Of a DNA stretch of 64,000 nt, positions 44,279 through 53,518 are shown in pieces (positions within the stretch are counted from its first letter, which is position 1; the number at the start of each line of letters is the position of its first letter). The stretch spans positions 124,001 through 188,000 of the forward strand of contig NZ_JASNJD010000002.1 of assembly GCF_030164425.1 (NCBI RefSeq), in the 5' to 3' direction. The DNA comes from Pseudodonghicola flavimaris (GTDB lineage Bacteria; Pseudomonadota; Alphaproteobacteria; Rhodobacterales; Rhodobacteraceae). A program made the translations under genes and the position numbers. The notes beneath the pieces are model-generated. The model had not been told where the DNA came from. It made no database searches and saw only the letters and a program-made list of their open reading frames with translations.

Positions 44279-45580
44279 TCAGCGTTTCAGCTGCGTGGTC
44301 TCATCCATCATCTCATCGACGGTGGTGATGATCTTGGCATTGGTCGAGAACGATCGCTGCGCCTTGATCAGCTCGGTCATTTCCTCGGCGATATCGACGT
44401 TGGAGGCCTCCAGCGCGAAGGAGGTGACCGCGCCGGTGGCACCGGTATCGGCCTCAAGCGCGATGAAGTTGCCGGTATCCTTGGTCAGCGCATAGGCGTT
44501 GCCCTGCACCTCTTTCAGCCCGTTCGGGTTGGCAACGGTCCCCACCGGGATCTGATAGAGCGCGCGGCGCTGGCCGTTGTCGAAGACGCCGTAGAGCGTG
44601 CCGTCCTCGTCGATCTCGGTACTGGTCAACTCGCCGACGCTGGAGCCGTCGCGATCGAAGGATTGCGAGAAATCGCCGGAGAACTGGGTCAGGCCATCGA
44701 AGGTATCCGGCGCCCCGAAGTTGACCGACAGGGTCTGCGGTGTCGCCCCGGTGTCGAGCGTCAGCGTCGCCACCCCGGTCGCGGTGTCAAAATCGAAGGC
44801 CGAAGGCGCCGTCGCGGCTGAGGTCGCATCGGAATAACCGGCAGGCGATCCGGCCAGTGCCCCGGAATCGTTGTAATCGATGGTCACCGAACCCAGCTCC
44901 GCCCCGTCGGCATCGGAGATGGTAACCAGCCATTCGTTCTCGGTGGCGGTCGGCTGCCAGGAGAAGTTCAGCCGCTGCGCCTCGCCCAGAGCAGTGTAAT
45001 ATTCCGACGAAGAGGTGAAGGCCGCGCCCGGATCGGCCAGCCCGGTGTCCTGCGACGGCAGGTTGCCGCCAACGGTGATTTCGGTGGTGGCCTCAGCGGT
45101 CAGGGTGATGTCGGCGACGTTGACCGTTTCCATGTTCCCGAAGGTGGTGCGGTCGACATCGGCGAGCTCGCCATTCAGGTCATAGCGGTAGCCGGCCAGA
45201 TAATAGCCTGCCGCATTGACCAGATTACCGTCTTCGTCGGCCTCGAACGATCCGGCGCGGGTCAGCAGATAGTTGGTCTCGACCGACTCGTCGGGCCGGA
45301 CCGAAACGATGAAGAACCCCTCGCCCGCGATCGCCAGATCGGTGGAGGAACTGGTGGACAGCAGGCTGCCCGCCTCGCTCACCGTGCTCTGCGCGACCGT
45401 GCCCACCGACCGCACGGTGGTATCAGACCCGCCCGAGGCCGAGGTGGTGACATAGGCCGCAAAGCCGCGCTTGTAGCCCACGGTATTCGCGTTGGCGATG
45501 TTCTCGGAAATACTGCCAACCGCTTCGGAGTTGGCCTTGAGCCCGCTCACCCCTGTCTGCAATGCACTGGAAATGCTCAT
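44279..45580 (-). CDS. flgE: Flagellar hook protein FlgE
   Basis: The 433-residue product starts MSISSALQTGVSGLKANSEAVGSISENIANANTVGYKRGF and ends NVDIAEEMTELIKAQRSFSTNAKIITTVDEMMDETTQLKR, as expected for the hook subunit. The D1 motif SIAGEGFFIVS-like (STDLAIAGEGFFIV) is present. Start at 45580 is preferred over the upstream GTG at 45595. A near-perfect CtrA-like box is 62 bases upstream. It heads flgE-flgK-flgL. Confidence 0.95.
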   Translation of the reverse strand: MSISSALQTGVSGLKANSEAVGSISENIANANTVGYKRGFAAYVTTSASGGSDTTVRSVGTVAQSTVSEAGSLLSTSSSTDLAIAGEGFFIVSVRPDESVETNYLLTRAGSFEADEDGNLVNAAGYYLAGYRYDLNGELADVDRTTFGNMETVNVADITLTAEATTEITVGGNLPSQDTGLADPGAAFTSSSEYYTALGEAQRLNFSWQPTATENEWLVTISDADGAELGSVTIDYNDSGALAGSPAGYSDATSAATAPSAFDFDTATGVATLTLDTGATPQTLSVNFGAPDTFDGLTQFSGDFSQSFDRDGSSVGELTSTEIDEDGTLYGVFDNGQRRALYQIPVGTVANPNGLKEVQGNAYALTKDTGNFIALEADTGATGAVTSFALEASNVDIAEEMTELIKAQRSFSTNAKIITTVDEMMDETTQLKR

Positions 45581-45641
45581 CTGACCGCCGCCCACTCTTC
45601 TGGTGATTGAGTATTTTGCTTCAGAGATACAGCACCCGGTT

Positions 45642-45656
45642 TTAAACCCGGTTTAA
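45642..45656 (-). promoter_or_regulatory. CtrA-like box upstream of flgE
   Basis: A perfect TTAA-N7-TTAA is present, embedded in a palindrome-like GGTTTTAAACCCGGTTTAAA. It is 62 bases before the flgE start, inside otherwise GC-rich DNA. This is among the best matches to the CtrA consensus in the window. Confidence 0.6.
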
Positions 45657-45753
45657 AAAACTGGAAAAACCGCAATATCTCGGGATTTCGGGGATCGGAG
45701 CCTGCAGATATCGGGCATCCCCCAAGGTCTGGTAGCGCCCTGCGCCCCGCCGG

Positions 45754-47595
45754 TTACAGCCCGGTGTCGCTGATCGTCCCCAGTGCCCGCTCCAGACTGT
45801 CGAGACGCTGGGCCGCGCTGTCCTCGCTCAGCGGCGCGATCGGCGCCGGCTGCTCCATCAGGCTCTGGGCAATCTCGATCCAGCTGGCCGAGGCAGTCAG
45901 ATCGGGGAAAGCCTCGATCACCATCGCCGCCGTCCGCTCGTCGCCGGTCCGGCGCGCCGCCAAAAGCAGATAGGAGGCGTCGCGGGCGCCGAAATCCTGC
46001 GGAAAATCGGTCCAGAGGCGGCGGTAAAACTGCACCGCCTCCAGCCAGTTCTCCCCTTGCCACAGCGCCCGGGCGACATTGCGCAAATCCTGTGCGGCCG
46101 GCGCCGGCACATGGGTGCGCAGCACCTCGGCCGTCTCGCCCAGCTCCGCCAGAATGCGCGATTTCAGCGCATTGGCCTCCTGCCTCAGCATCGGGTCCGG
46201 GCTGCCGTCGATCTGCGTCAGCACCGCACGCGCCTCGGCCAGCTGTCCGCCCCGGGCCAGCGCCCCGGCCAGTTTCAGTTGCAGCCGCGGCGCATGCGCG
46301 GCCAACTCCGCGGCCTCCGAAGCCTCGGCGCCCTCTGCCAGCTCCGCGGTCAATGCCAACGCCCGCCGGTATTCCACCGTCGCCAGATCGGTGCCGCCGA
46401 TCTCCAGCGCGCGATCCGCGAGCACTTCGGTCTGCAGCGCGAAATCGGGGAAGTAGCGATAAAGCGGCACCAGCTGCAGATGCACAGAGAGCCATTTCGC
46501 CAGCGGCAGGCGCCCCTCTGCCCCGTCGCCATAGACCGCCGCCAGATCGCCGCGCGCCTGCTCCGCTGCCACCTCTGCCTCCGGCGTGTCCGGGAAATGC
46601 AGCATCAGCTTGCCCAGAACCAGCAGCGCGCCGACATTGTCGCCGATCCTGCCATAGACCTCGGCCAGCCGTTGCAGCACCTCCAGCTCGTAGCGGTCGC
46701 CACGCCAGGCGTCGGCACCATGTTCCAGCACATCGCGCGCCGCCAGCAGCGCCCCGGTGCCACCATTCTCCAGCGCCATGCCCGCCAGCCCCAGTCGCGC
46801 CCGGGCGGCATAGCGATCCCAGCCACGGGCGGCGTCGAAATAGGCCTCCAGCGCCGAGCTCGCCCGCCCGGTCAGTTCCGCCGAGCGGCCACGCAGGAAC
46901 GCCCCGACCGGCCCGGTGGAGAGATCGGGCAGCTCTGCCACCATCATCAGCATTTCCGCCACCACGGCCTGATCGCCGGCCTCGATCGCCGCCTCCGCCA
47001 GACCGGGCAGCAGGGCACGGCGCACCGCCCGCGGCTGCGCCGCCAGCGCCCCGGGCAGGGCGGTGAGATTGTCGCGCAACCGCCCGGCCTCGCCGGCCGC
47101 GATCGCCTGCAGCACCTGCCACAGCCCCCGGTCCGGACGCGCCGGATCGCTGAGCGGCGACTCCGCCAGATCGGTCACCGCCTGACCCGACAGCAGATCG
47201 GTGGCATCGCGCATCGCCCGCCAGCGGCGCCGGTCCCGCACGCCCTGCGGTTCGACCCCGTCCAGCACCGATCCCGCCTCGTAGAGCATCATCTGCGCCA
47301 GAAACATCTCCGCCATATCCAGCAGCACGCCCGGCCGCTCCGGCCCATGCGCGGTGCTGAGCGCATCGATCCGCTGGCTGAGCTGTTCATGGAACCGCTG
47401 CTGCGGCCAGCGGGTGAGGTTCAGGACGGTGATGGCGCCCACCCCGGGTTCGGGTCGCGCCGCAAGCGGCGGCATCGCCAGCCCGTCACCCTCGGGCGCG
47501 CCCGACGGCCGGGCCGGGCCGGCAACGAGCCCGCCCATCAGCAGGACAACCAGCCCCGCACCCCCCAGTGCCATCGGTTTCTTCATGCACGCCAT
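45754..47595 (-). CDS. Exported helical-repeat protein of the flagellar locus, unknown function
   Basis: The 613-residue product has a signal peptide or anchor (MKKPMALGGAGLVVLLMGGLVAG, residues 4-27) and then mostly TPR-like helical pairs rich in Ala, Leu and Glu (for example YGRIGDNVGALLVLGKLMLHFPDTPEAEV and GENWLEAVQFYRRLWTDFPQDF). No enzymatic motif is seen. It sits between flgE and flgF. A periplasmic helical protein in a locus that also has a MotE-family gene invites comparison with Sinorhizobium MotC, but similarity was not established. ATG 47586 is an alternative start. Confidence 0.8.
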   Translation of the reverse strand: MACMKKPMALGGAGLVVLLMGGLVAGPARPSGAPEGDGLAMPPLAARPEPGVGAITVLNLTRWPQQRFHEQLSQRIDALSTAHGPERPGVLLDMAEMFLAQMMLYEAGSVLDGVEPQGVRDRRRWRAMRDATDLLSGQAVTDLAESPLSDPARPDRGLWQVLQAIAAGEAGRLRDNLTALPGALAAQPRAVRRALLPGLAEAAIEAGDQAVVAEMLMMVAELPDLSTGPVGAFLRGRSAELTGRASSALEAYFDAARGWDRYAARARLGLAGMALENGGTGALLAARDVLEHGADAWRGDRYELEVLQRLAEVYGRIGDNVGALLVLGKLMLHFPDTPEAEVAAEQARGDLAAVYGDGAEGRLPLAKWLSVHLQLVPLYRYFPDFALQTEVLADRALEIGGTDLATVEYRRALALTAELAEGAEASEAAELAAHAPRLQLKLAGALARGGQLAEARAVLTQIDGSPDPMLRQEANALKSRILAELGETAEVLRTHVPAPAAQDLRNVARALWQGENWLEAVQFYRRLWTDFPQDFGARDASYLLLAARRTGDERTAAMVIEAFPDLTASASWIEIAQSLMEQPAPIAPLSEDSAAQRLDSLERALGTISDTGL

Positions 47596-47735
47596 CAGTT
47601 GTTCTTGGCAGTATCCAAATATACCTTGCCTTAATACTTACATTGATGGATAGTCTGCCATAGAAAACCGCGTATTGCACCGATAATCTTTCGGATTTGT
47701 TCTTGCCAGAGACGTGTTAGGGGGTTGGCGCGCAG

Positions 47736-48476
47736 ATGGGCAACGGAAATTACGTCTCGCTGTCTCTCGCCACCGCGCTAGAGCGCAGCATGGATCTGGC
47801 GGCGCACAACATGGCGAACGCCTCGACCGCCGGCTACAAATCGACCCAGGCGCTGTTTGAATCGATCGAGCCCGAGGGCGGCGACCCCGACATGGCGACC
47901 AGCTATGTGCAGGACAACGGCACCTATACCGACATGAGCCAGGGGGCGCTGATCGCCACCGGCAACCCGCTGGACATCGCCCTGACCGGCGAGGGCTGGC
48001 TGTCCTATCAGACCGAGGGCGGCGCCACCGCCTATGGCCGCGACGGCCGGCTGACGGTGAATGCCGACGGCCAGCTCGCCACGCTGAGCGGCGCACCGGT
48101 GCTGAACCGCGCCGGCAATCCGATCACCCTGCCGCAGGCGCTGGGGCAGCAGATCATCTTCACCCAGGACGGCACGATCACCGACCTCGAAGGCGGGGTA
48201 CTGGGGCAGATCGGCATCTTCCGCCTGCCCGATGTCAACCAGCTGGTGCCGATGGGCAACGGGCTCTACCTCTCCGGCGAGGACCTGGGCGAAGTCATCC
48301 CGGAGACCGATACCCGGCTGTCGCAGGGGTTTATCGAGCAGAGCAACGTCAGGCCGATCCTGGAGATGACCCGGCTGATGGATATCCAGCGCGCCTATGA
48401 GCGCGCCTCGAAACTGATGACAGACGAAAACGATCTGACCAAGCAGGCGATCCAACGGCTGGGCAACGTGGTCTGA
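47736..48476 (+). CDS. flgF: Flagellar proximal rod protein FlgF
   Basis: The 246-residue product begins MGNGNYVSLSLATALERSMDLAAHNMANASTAGYKSTQ. It contains DIALTGEGWLSYQTEGGATAYGRDGRLTVNADGQLATLSG and ends MTRLMDIQRAYERASKLMTDENDLTKQAIQRLG, the rod-protein pattern of FlgF. It heads flgF-flgG-flgA-flgH-FliL-like. The 140 bases upstream are AT-rich and should carry its promoter. Confidence 0.95.
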   Translation: MGNGNYVSLSLATALERSMDLAAHNMANASTAGYKSTQALFESIEPEGGDPDMATSYVQDNGTYTDMSQGALIATGNPLDIALTGEGWLSYQTEGGATAYGRDGRLTVNADGQLATLSGAPVLNRAGNPITLPQALGQQIIFTQDGTITDLEGGVLGQIGIFRLPDVNQLVPMGNGLYLSGEDLGEVIPETDTRLSQGFIEQSNVRPILEMTRLMDIQRAYERASKLMTDENDLTKQAIQRLGNVV

Positions 48477-48515
48477 TCCGCGGCCCCCAGGCAGGCGAAC
48501 AGGAAGGGCAAGACA

Positions 48516-49301
48516 ATGAAAGCACTCGGGATTGCGGCAACGGGGATGCTGGCACAGCAGACCAATGTCGATGTGATCGCCAACAACATCGCCAACGCCA
48601 ATACCACCGGCTTCAAGAGCGGCCGCGCCGCCTTTCAGGACCTGATCTATCAGTCGGTGCATTCCGAAGGCGCGCTGACCTCGACCGAGGGCACCGCCCG
48701 GCCGGTCGGCATGAATGTCGGCCTCGGGGTGCAAAGCGTCGGCGTCGTCCGGCTGAACACCCAGGGCGGCCTGTCGCAGACCGAGAACGAACTGGACATG
48801 GCGATCGAGGGCAAGGGGTTCTTCGTGATCAACCGGCCCGACGGCACCCAGGCCTATACCCGCGCCGGCAGCTTCCAGGTCAGCTCGGAAGGGCAGATCG
48901 TCACTCTCGACGGCTATGAAATCGATCCGGGCATCACCATCCCCGACAACAGCACCAAGATCGAGATCAACAGCGAAGGCGTGGTGATGGCCTATGTCGA
49001 CAGTGATCCGGAGCCGGTGGAACTGGGCCAAATGACCATGGCGATCTTCCTGAACGAAGCCGGGATGAAACCGATCGGCAACAACATGCTGGAGGAAACC
49101 ACCGCCTCGGGCGAGCCGACGCTGACCACCCCGGGAGAGGCCGGGGTCGGGATCATCCGCCAGGGCTATCTGGAGAATTCCAACGTCAACATCATCCAGC
49201 AGATCACCGATCTGATCTCGGCCCAGCGGGCCTATGAGATGAACTCCAAGGCGATCGAGACTGCCGACCAGATGCTGTCCACCGCCAACGAGATCAAATA
49301 A
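48516..49301 (+). CDS. flgG: Flagellar distal rod protein FlgG
   Basis: The 261-residue product begins MKALGIAATGMLAQQTNVDVIANNIANANTTGFKSGRAAF and contains the FlgG-specific GVGVQS-like GLGVQSVGVVRLNTQGGLSQTENELDMAIEGKGFF. It ends VNIIQQITDLISAQRAYEMNSKAIETADQML. It follows flgF by 39 bases and forms the distal rod that contacts the P- and L-rings. Confidence 0.97.
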   Translation: MKALGIAATGMLAQQTNVDVIANNIANANTTGFKSGRAAFQDLIYQSVHSEGALTSTEGTARPVGMNVGLGVQSVGVVRLNTQGGLSQTENELDMAIEGKGFFVINRPDGTQAYTRAGSFQVSSEGQIVTLDGYEIDPGITIPDNSTKIEINSEGVVMAYVDSDPEPVELGQMTMAIFLNEAGMKPIGNNMLEETTASGEPTLTTPGEAGVGIIRQGYLENSNVNIIQQITDLISAQRAYEMNSKAIETADQMLSTANEIK

Positions 49302-49306
49302 TCCCG

Positions 49307-50014
49307 ATGTCGCGCCCCGCCCTCCTCTGCAGTGTCCTGCGCCCCGGCCGCGCCCGCCGCTGGCTGGCCGCGCTGGCGATGGTCGCCGGGCTGGTTCCCG
49401 CCACCCTGCCGGCGGCCGAGATCGCCGATCTGGTGGCCGAACGCGCGACCCGGGAATATGGCAGCGAGATGCCCGCGAAGGGCACTTTCAACGTCCGGAT
49501 GTCGGCCGATCTGCCGACCGAGGGCGAATTTATCCGCGAATTCTGGATCGATCGCGATACCGGCCAGTTCATCGCCAACGTGGTGCGCGACAGCGGAGAG
49601 GTCACCCGCGTCTGGGGCCTGGCGACGCTGACCCTGCCGGTGCCAGTGCCGGTGCGCCGGCTGATGCCGGATACCATCGTGCAGCCCGAAGACGTCGAGA
49701 TGGTGGAGCTACCCTGGGTCCGCATCAACGCCTTTGCCGTAACCGAACGCGAGGACCTGGTCGGCATGCAGGTGCGCCGGATGCTCAGCCCGGGCCGGCC
49801 GGTGCAGCTGCAGTCGGTGATCCCGCCGGTGATCATCTCACGCGGGGAGCGGGTGGTGATCCAGCTCAGCTACGGCGGGCTGCAGCTGTCGGCCAAGGGC
49901 CGGGCGATCTCTGACGCGCATCTGGGCCAGGAGGTACGGGTGGTGAACCTCAGCAGCAACAAGACCATCGTGGGCATCGCCCGCGCCGACGGAGTAGTGG
50001 AGGCCAGCTTTTGA
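49307..50014 (+). CDS. flgA: P-ring assembly chaperone FlgA
   Basis: The 235-residue exported protein has a signal peptide (cleavage near TLPAAE) and the SAF-type C-terminal domain (LPVPVPVRRLMPDTIVQPEDVEMVELPW, GMQVRRMLSPGRPVQLQSVIPPVIISRGERVVI). FlgA assists FlgI polymerisation around the rod. It follows flgG by 5 bases; its stop overlaps the flgH TTG start. Confidence 0.92.
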   Translation: MSRPALLCSVLRPGRARRWLAALAMVAGLVPATLPAAEIADLVAERATREYGSEMPAKGTFNVRMSADLPTEGEFIREFWIDRDTGQFIANVVRDSGEVTRVWGLATLTLPVPVPVRRLMPDTIVQPEDVEMVELPWVRINAFAVTEREDLVGMQVRRMLSPGRPVQLQSVIPPVIISRGERVVIQLSYGGLQLSAKGRAISDAHLGQEVRVVNLSSNKTIVGIARADGVVEASF

Positions 50015-50793
50015 TCCGCCATCGTGACCCCGCCCGCCGCCGGCTGGGCATCGCCGCGCTGAGCGCGCTGCTCGCCCTCTCTGCCTGCGGCCAGTACAGC
50101 AAGCACCGCGATCCGCAATTGAGCGGTGTCGTGCTCGACGGCGAAACCATGCCCGAGGTCAACCGCATCAGCGTGCCGATGCCGGATGTCGAACCGGCGA
50201 TGCCGCCGAAACGGGCCGAAGCTTCCGGGCTCTGGGGAAAGAACACCCGCAGCTTCTTCGGCGACCGGCGGGCGCAGGCGGTGGGCGACCTCTTGACCGT
50301 GGTGATCGATATCGACGACCAGGCGCAGCTGAAGAACGCTTCGGAACGCTCCCGCACCGGCGGGCAGACCGCCGCCGACCCGGTGTTCCTGGGCTATGGC
50401 GGCCAGATCTCCAAGATCCTGCCCGGTGTCGACGAAAACGACCTGCCCACCGGCGGCAATATCATTGATCTGGATTCCGCCTCCTCCTCGTCCGGCGAAG
50501 GCTCGATCAAGCGCAACGAGACCATCGAGCTGCGCGTCGCGGCGATGATCGTCAAGGAACTGCCCAACGGCAATTTCATCATCGGCGGCCGGCAGGAGGT
50601 CAAGGTGAACTACGAGCTGCGCGAATTGCGCGTGGCCGGCGTGATCCGCCCGGTCGACATCAACATCGACAACACCATCTCCTACGACCAGATCGCCGAG
50701 GCGCGGATCGCCTATGGCGGCCGCGGTCAGCTGAGCCGGGTGCAGCAACCGCGCTACGGCGAGGATATGCTGGACGTGGTCCTGCCCTACTGA
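50011..50793 (+). CDS. flgH: Flagellar L-ring lipoprotein FlgH
   Basis: The start is TTG at 50011, overlapping the flgA stop (TTGA), with GGAGG (49999-50003) seven bases upstream. The 260-residue product has a lipobox LSAC (C26) and the FlgH core (NTRSFFGDRRAQAVGDLLTVVIDIDDQAQLKNASERSR, GKQEV-like IIGGRQEVKVNYELRELRVAGVIRPVDIN). It forms the outer-membrane ring of the hook-basal body. Confidence 0.96.
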   Translation: MIRHRDPARRRLGIAALSALLALSACGQYSKHRDPQLSGVVLDGETMPEVNRISVPMPDVEPAMPPKRAEASGLWGKNTRSFFGDRRAQAVGDLLTVVIDIDDQAQLKNASERSRTGGQTAADPVFLGYGGQISKILPGVDENDLPTGGNIIDLDSASSSSGEGSIKRNETIELRVAAMIVKELPNGNFIIGGRQEVKVNYELRELRVAGVIRPVDINIDNTISYDQIAEARIAYGGRGQLSRVQQPRYGEDMLDVVLPY

Positions 50794-50806
50794 CCGGAGC
50801 CGGAGC

Positions 50807-51277
50807 ATGAAAAAACTGCTCCTCATCCTGCTGGCGCCCCTGCTGATGGGCGCCATCGGCTTTGCCGTCGGCTGGGCGCTGATGCCCCGACCGCAGCAGG
50901 CCGCCGGCCTCAGCACGCAGCAACCGGCGCGCGGCGGCACCTCCTATGTCATGCCGCTGGGGCGGTTCACCATTCAGGTGCTGCAACCCGAACGGATCCT
51001 GCATGTGGTGATCGACATGGATGTGTTCATCGCCGATGCCGCCAGCTTCGAACGGCTGGGCGATGCCCAGGGCCGGGCCCGGCTGCGCGATGCGACCATC
51101 GCCGCAACCTCCGATCTGGCCGAGACCCTGCTGTGGACCGCGCCGGGACAGGCGGTGCAGATCGATCAGCAGGCGCTCGCCGATCAGATCGTTCTGAAGC
51201 TGAACAGCAGCCTGCCCGCCGTCCGCTCCGCCCGTATCAACGAGCTGCAGACCCAGACCGTGCCCCGCAGCAACTAG
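50807..51277 (+). CDS. Second FliL-like membrane protein
   Basis: The 156-residue product has an N-terminal helix (about 3-28, LLLILLAPLLMGAIGFAVGWAL), a short linker, and a periplasmic domain (VMPLGRFTIQVLQPERILHVVIDMDVFIADAASF ... RLRDATIAATSDL) with the FliL pattern of a long strand, helix and RxRDxxI segment. It differs from the canonical FliL at 27289, so the locus carries two FliL-type proteins. It follows flgH by 13 bases. Its last 41 bases overlap the convergent flgD. Confidence 0.7.
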   Translation: MKKLLLILLAPLLMGAIGFAVGWALMPRPQQAAGLSTQQPARGGTSYVMPLGRFTIQVLQPERILHVVIDMDVFIADAASFERLGDAQGRARLRDATIAATSDLAETLLWTAPGQAVQIDQQALADQIVLKLNSSLPAVRSARINELQTQTVPRSN

Positions 51278-51956
51278 GCGCCCCGGTCGATGAGCGCACC
51301 GCCATCACGTCGCCGGAGGCCACGGTGCCGCCGCCGAGCAGCCGGTAATAGAGTTCACCATCGGAAAACAACGCCTCGTTCACCGTGGTGCGGCGATAGG
51401 GATAGACGCTGACGTCCTCCCCCTCGCTGCCGACCGCGGTCAGCGTCACGCTGTAGGTGCCGTCCAGAACCTTTTCGCCGCTATCGTCCAACCCGTCCCA
51501 ATCGATGGCCTGCAGCTCTCCCGCCTCGGTCGACAGCCCGGTCAGGGTCCGCACCACCCGTTCGGTCAGCGGATCGTAGATCTCCGCCGTCACCTCGGTG
51601 GCGCCGTCGCCCACCAGATAATAGCCGTCGCTGGCCCCGTCCGAAAGCACCAGAGTTTCGGAATAGACCGTCACTTCCCGCCCGATCATCTGCGCCCCGG
51701 TGGTGGCGGTCAGCGCCGAGAACTGCGCCGAGAGCGTTTCCAGATTGCTGTTGGTCTTCACCGACTGTTCCACCTGGCTCAACTGCGCCAGCTGCGACAC
51801 GAATTGGGTGCTGTCCATCGGCGCCAGCGGATCCTGGTTTTCGATCTGCGCCGTCAACAGGGTCAGAAAGCGGGTATAATCCTCGCTCAACGCCGACAGC
51901 GAATTGGTGCTGCCCGTTGCCGTGCTGCCTGCGCTCGCACTGACCAAATCCACCAT
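51237..51956 (-). CDS. flgD: Flagellar hook assembly scaffold FlgD
   Basis: The 239-residue product has the FlgD signature near its start (DYTRFLTLLTAQIENQDPLAPMDSTQFVSQLAQLSQVEQSVKTNSNLETL) and Ig-like domains (YDPLTERVVRTLTG, IDWDGLDDSGEKVLDGTYSVTLTA). FlgD caps the growing hook. The C-terminal 14 residues (GAPSCCGARSGSAAR) run into the convergent FliL-like gene and look unconserved. It follows fliK by 11 bases. Confidence 0.93.
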   Translation of the reverse strand: MVDLVSASAGSTATGSTNSLSALSEDYTRFLTLLTAQIENQDPLAPMDSTQFVSQLAQLSQVEQSVKTNSNLETLSAQFSALTATTGAQMIGREVTVYSETLVLSDGASDGYYLVGDGATEVTAEIYDPLTERVVRTLTGLSTEAGELQAIDWDGLDDSGEKVLDGTYSVTLTAVGSEGEDVSVYPYRRTTVNEALFSDGELYYRLLGGGTVASGDVMAVRSSTGAPSCCGARSGSAAR

Positions 51957-51967
51957 CGTCTACCCCC

Positions 51968-53359
51968 TCAGGTCACAATATCCAGCCGGCCACGGCCGAT
52001 CACATCCTCATGCGCCGCGACGCTCCCGATCGGGGCCGTGGCATCCGCCGCCCCCTCGGCCCCCGGCTCGCCGGAGCCGCCGCCCCGGTCCGTTCCGCCG
52101 GAATCGCCCTGCGGCGAGAAGCCCTGCAGATCGAGACTGCCGCCACCGAGATCGCCCAGGGCCAGCGCCAGCGTCTCGCGGTCGGCCCGCAGCGCGTTCA
52201 GCACCTGGCTGTTCTCGGCCCGCACCACGACAGAGAGCGTGCCGTCATCCGCCGTCGTCACATCCACCTCCAGCCCGCCCAGCCCGCGCGGGGCCAGCTC
52301 GATCCGGGTGCGCCCCTCGCTCACCTCCGCCACGCGGACCTGGTCGGCCAGCACCTGGGCAAACCGCGCCGGCTCGGCCCGGCCGCTCTCCACCCGCCCG
52401 GGACTGTCCGGGACGGAAGGGCGACCACCGTCTTGTTGCACCATGGCGAGGATATCGGCATCGCTGATCCGTCGCTCCGCCATGGGTTCATCGCGATGCT
52501 CCGCCCCGCCGGCCAGCGCCACGATCCGCGACAGCAATTCAGCCCCTTCCGGCGCCGGGACCGCCGCCCGACCGAGCGCACGGGACAGCACCAGATCCTC
52601 GGGCAGCACGCCATCCTCCGACACCTCCGCGCCCTCCGATGCCGGGCCGTCCCGGTCCGGGACAGACGGGATGAAGGCCCCGATCCGGGCGGCGACATCG
52701 CCGTCCTTAGCCGGCGCCGCGAGGGGTTCGGCGATGTCCGGACCAGACGCCGACGCGGCCATGGCAACCGCCGGCGCCTCCTCCGCATCAGACGCCACCA
52801 CCGTGGGCGCCGGTTCCAGACCCGCAACCTTGGCGGCACCGACCGTGCCCATCGCCAGGTCCGGCGCAGGGCTCTCCGCCGTGAGCGAGGTCAGTTGCCC
52901 CAGCGCCTGACCCACCGCCCGCAGGGCCCCGGCGAAAAGCGCCCGCGCCGAGGTGTCCGGCGCCGTGGCAGCGGCCTCGGTCGCCGCCGGCGTCGCCACG
53001 ATCGTCTGCGCCGCAAGCAGGGTGAGCAGGACAGCGCCCTCTTTCTCGGTGAAATCCTCAAGCGCCTGCGCCAGATCGTTCGACAGCCCGGCCACTTCCG
53101 CGGCCTCCTCTTCCGGCGTCAGGTCCCGGGTCCAAAGCCGGTCCAGCTGGCGGCCCATCGTGTCGAGCCGCTGCGCCAGGTCCGCCTGCGCCGCCTGCGA
53201 CCCGGGATCGCCGGCACCGCCACTGTTGGCCGGCACCACGCCCTCCGGCAGGCTGGCGGAAAACAGCGCGGCAAAGCCATCCTGTTCCACAGCCGGAAGG
53301 CCGCGCCCGGCCGCCGGTGCGGTGACCAGAACAGACAGCAAAGTGCCGATACCGCTCAT
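51968..53359 (-). CDS. fliK: Flagellar hook-length control protein FliK
   Basis: FliK measures hook length and triggers the FlhB switch. Start at 53359 (MSGIGTLLSVLV) gives 463 residues. The N-terminal two-thirds is long, low-complexity and Ala/Glu/Pro-rich. The C-terminal domain has the conserved core TRIELAPRGLGGLEVDVTTADDGTLSVVVRAENSQVLNALRADRETL. The first ATG of the longer frame (53506) is antisense to nothing but adds an unlikely Arg-rich leader. It is followed by flgD. Confidence 0.88.
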   Translation of the reverse strand: MSGIGTLLSVLVTAPAAGRGLPAVEQDGFAALFSASLPEGVVPANSGGAGDPGSQAAQADLAQRLDTMGRQLDRLWTRDLTPEEEAAEVAGLSNDLAQALEDFTEKEGAVLLTLLAAQTIVATPAATEAAATAPDTSARALFAGALRAVGQALGQLTSLTAESPAPDLAMGTVGAAKVAGLEPAPTVVASDAEEAPAVAMAASASGPDIAEPLAAPAKDGDVAARIGAFIPSVPDRDGPASEGAEVSEDGVLPEDLVLSRALGRAAVPAPEGAELLSRIVALAGGAEHRDEPMAERRISDADILAMVQQDGGRPSVPDSPGRVESGRAEPARFAQVLADQVRVAEVSEGRTRIELAPRGLGGLEVDVTTADDGTLSVVVRAENSQVLNALRADRETLALALGDLGGGSLDLQGFSPQGDSGGTDRGGGSGEPGAEGAADATAPIGSVAAHEDVIGRGRLDIVT

Positions 53360-53518
53360 GTCCTGCCTTACCTCAATCGGGCCGCCGGATGCTCCGTCCC
53401 ACCCCTCTGCCGCGGCGATTATTTCCGACGCCGCGCGCCTGTCGCCGCGTGTCTGAACCCGCCGTCCTGATGGCCCGCAGAAGACCACAAGCCGATGGTT
53501 TCGCAAAGGCTTAAGTGA

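Noticed and set aside
47600-47735. Sigma-54-type promoter before flgF
   Set aside because: TTGGCAG and a later TTGCC are present but the spacing and GG/GC core do not fit the consensus.
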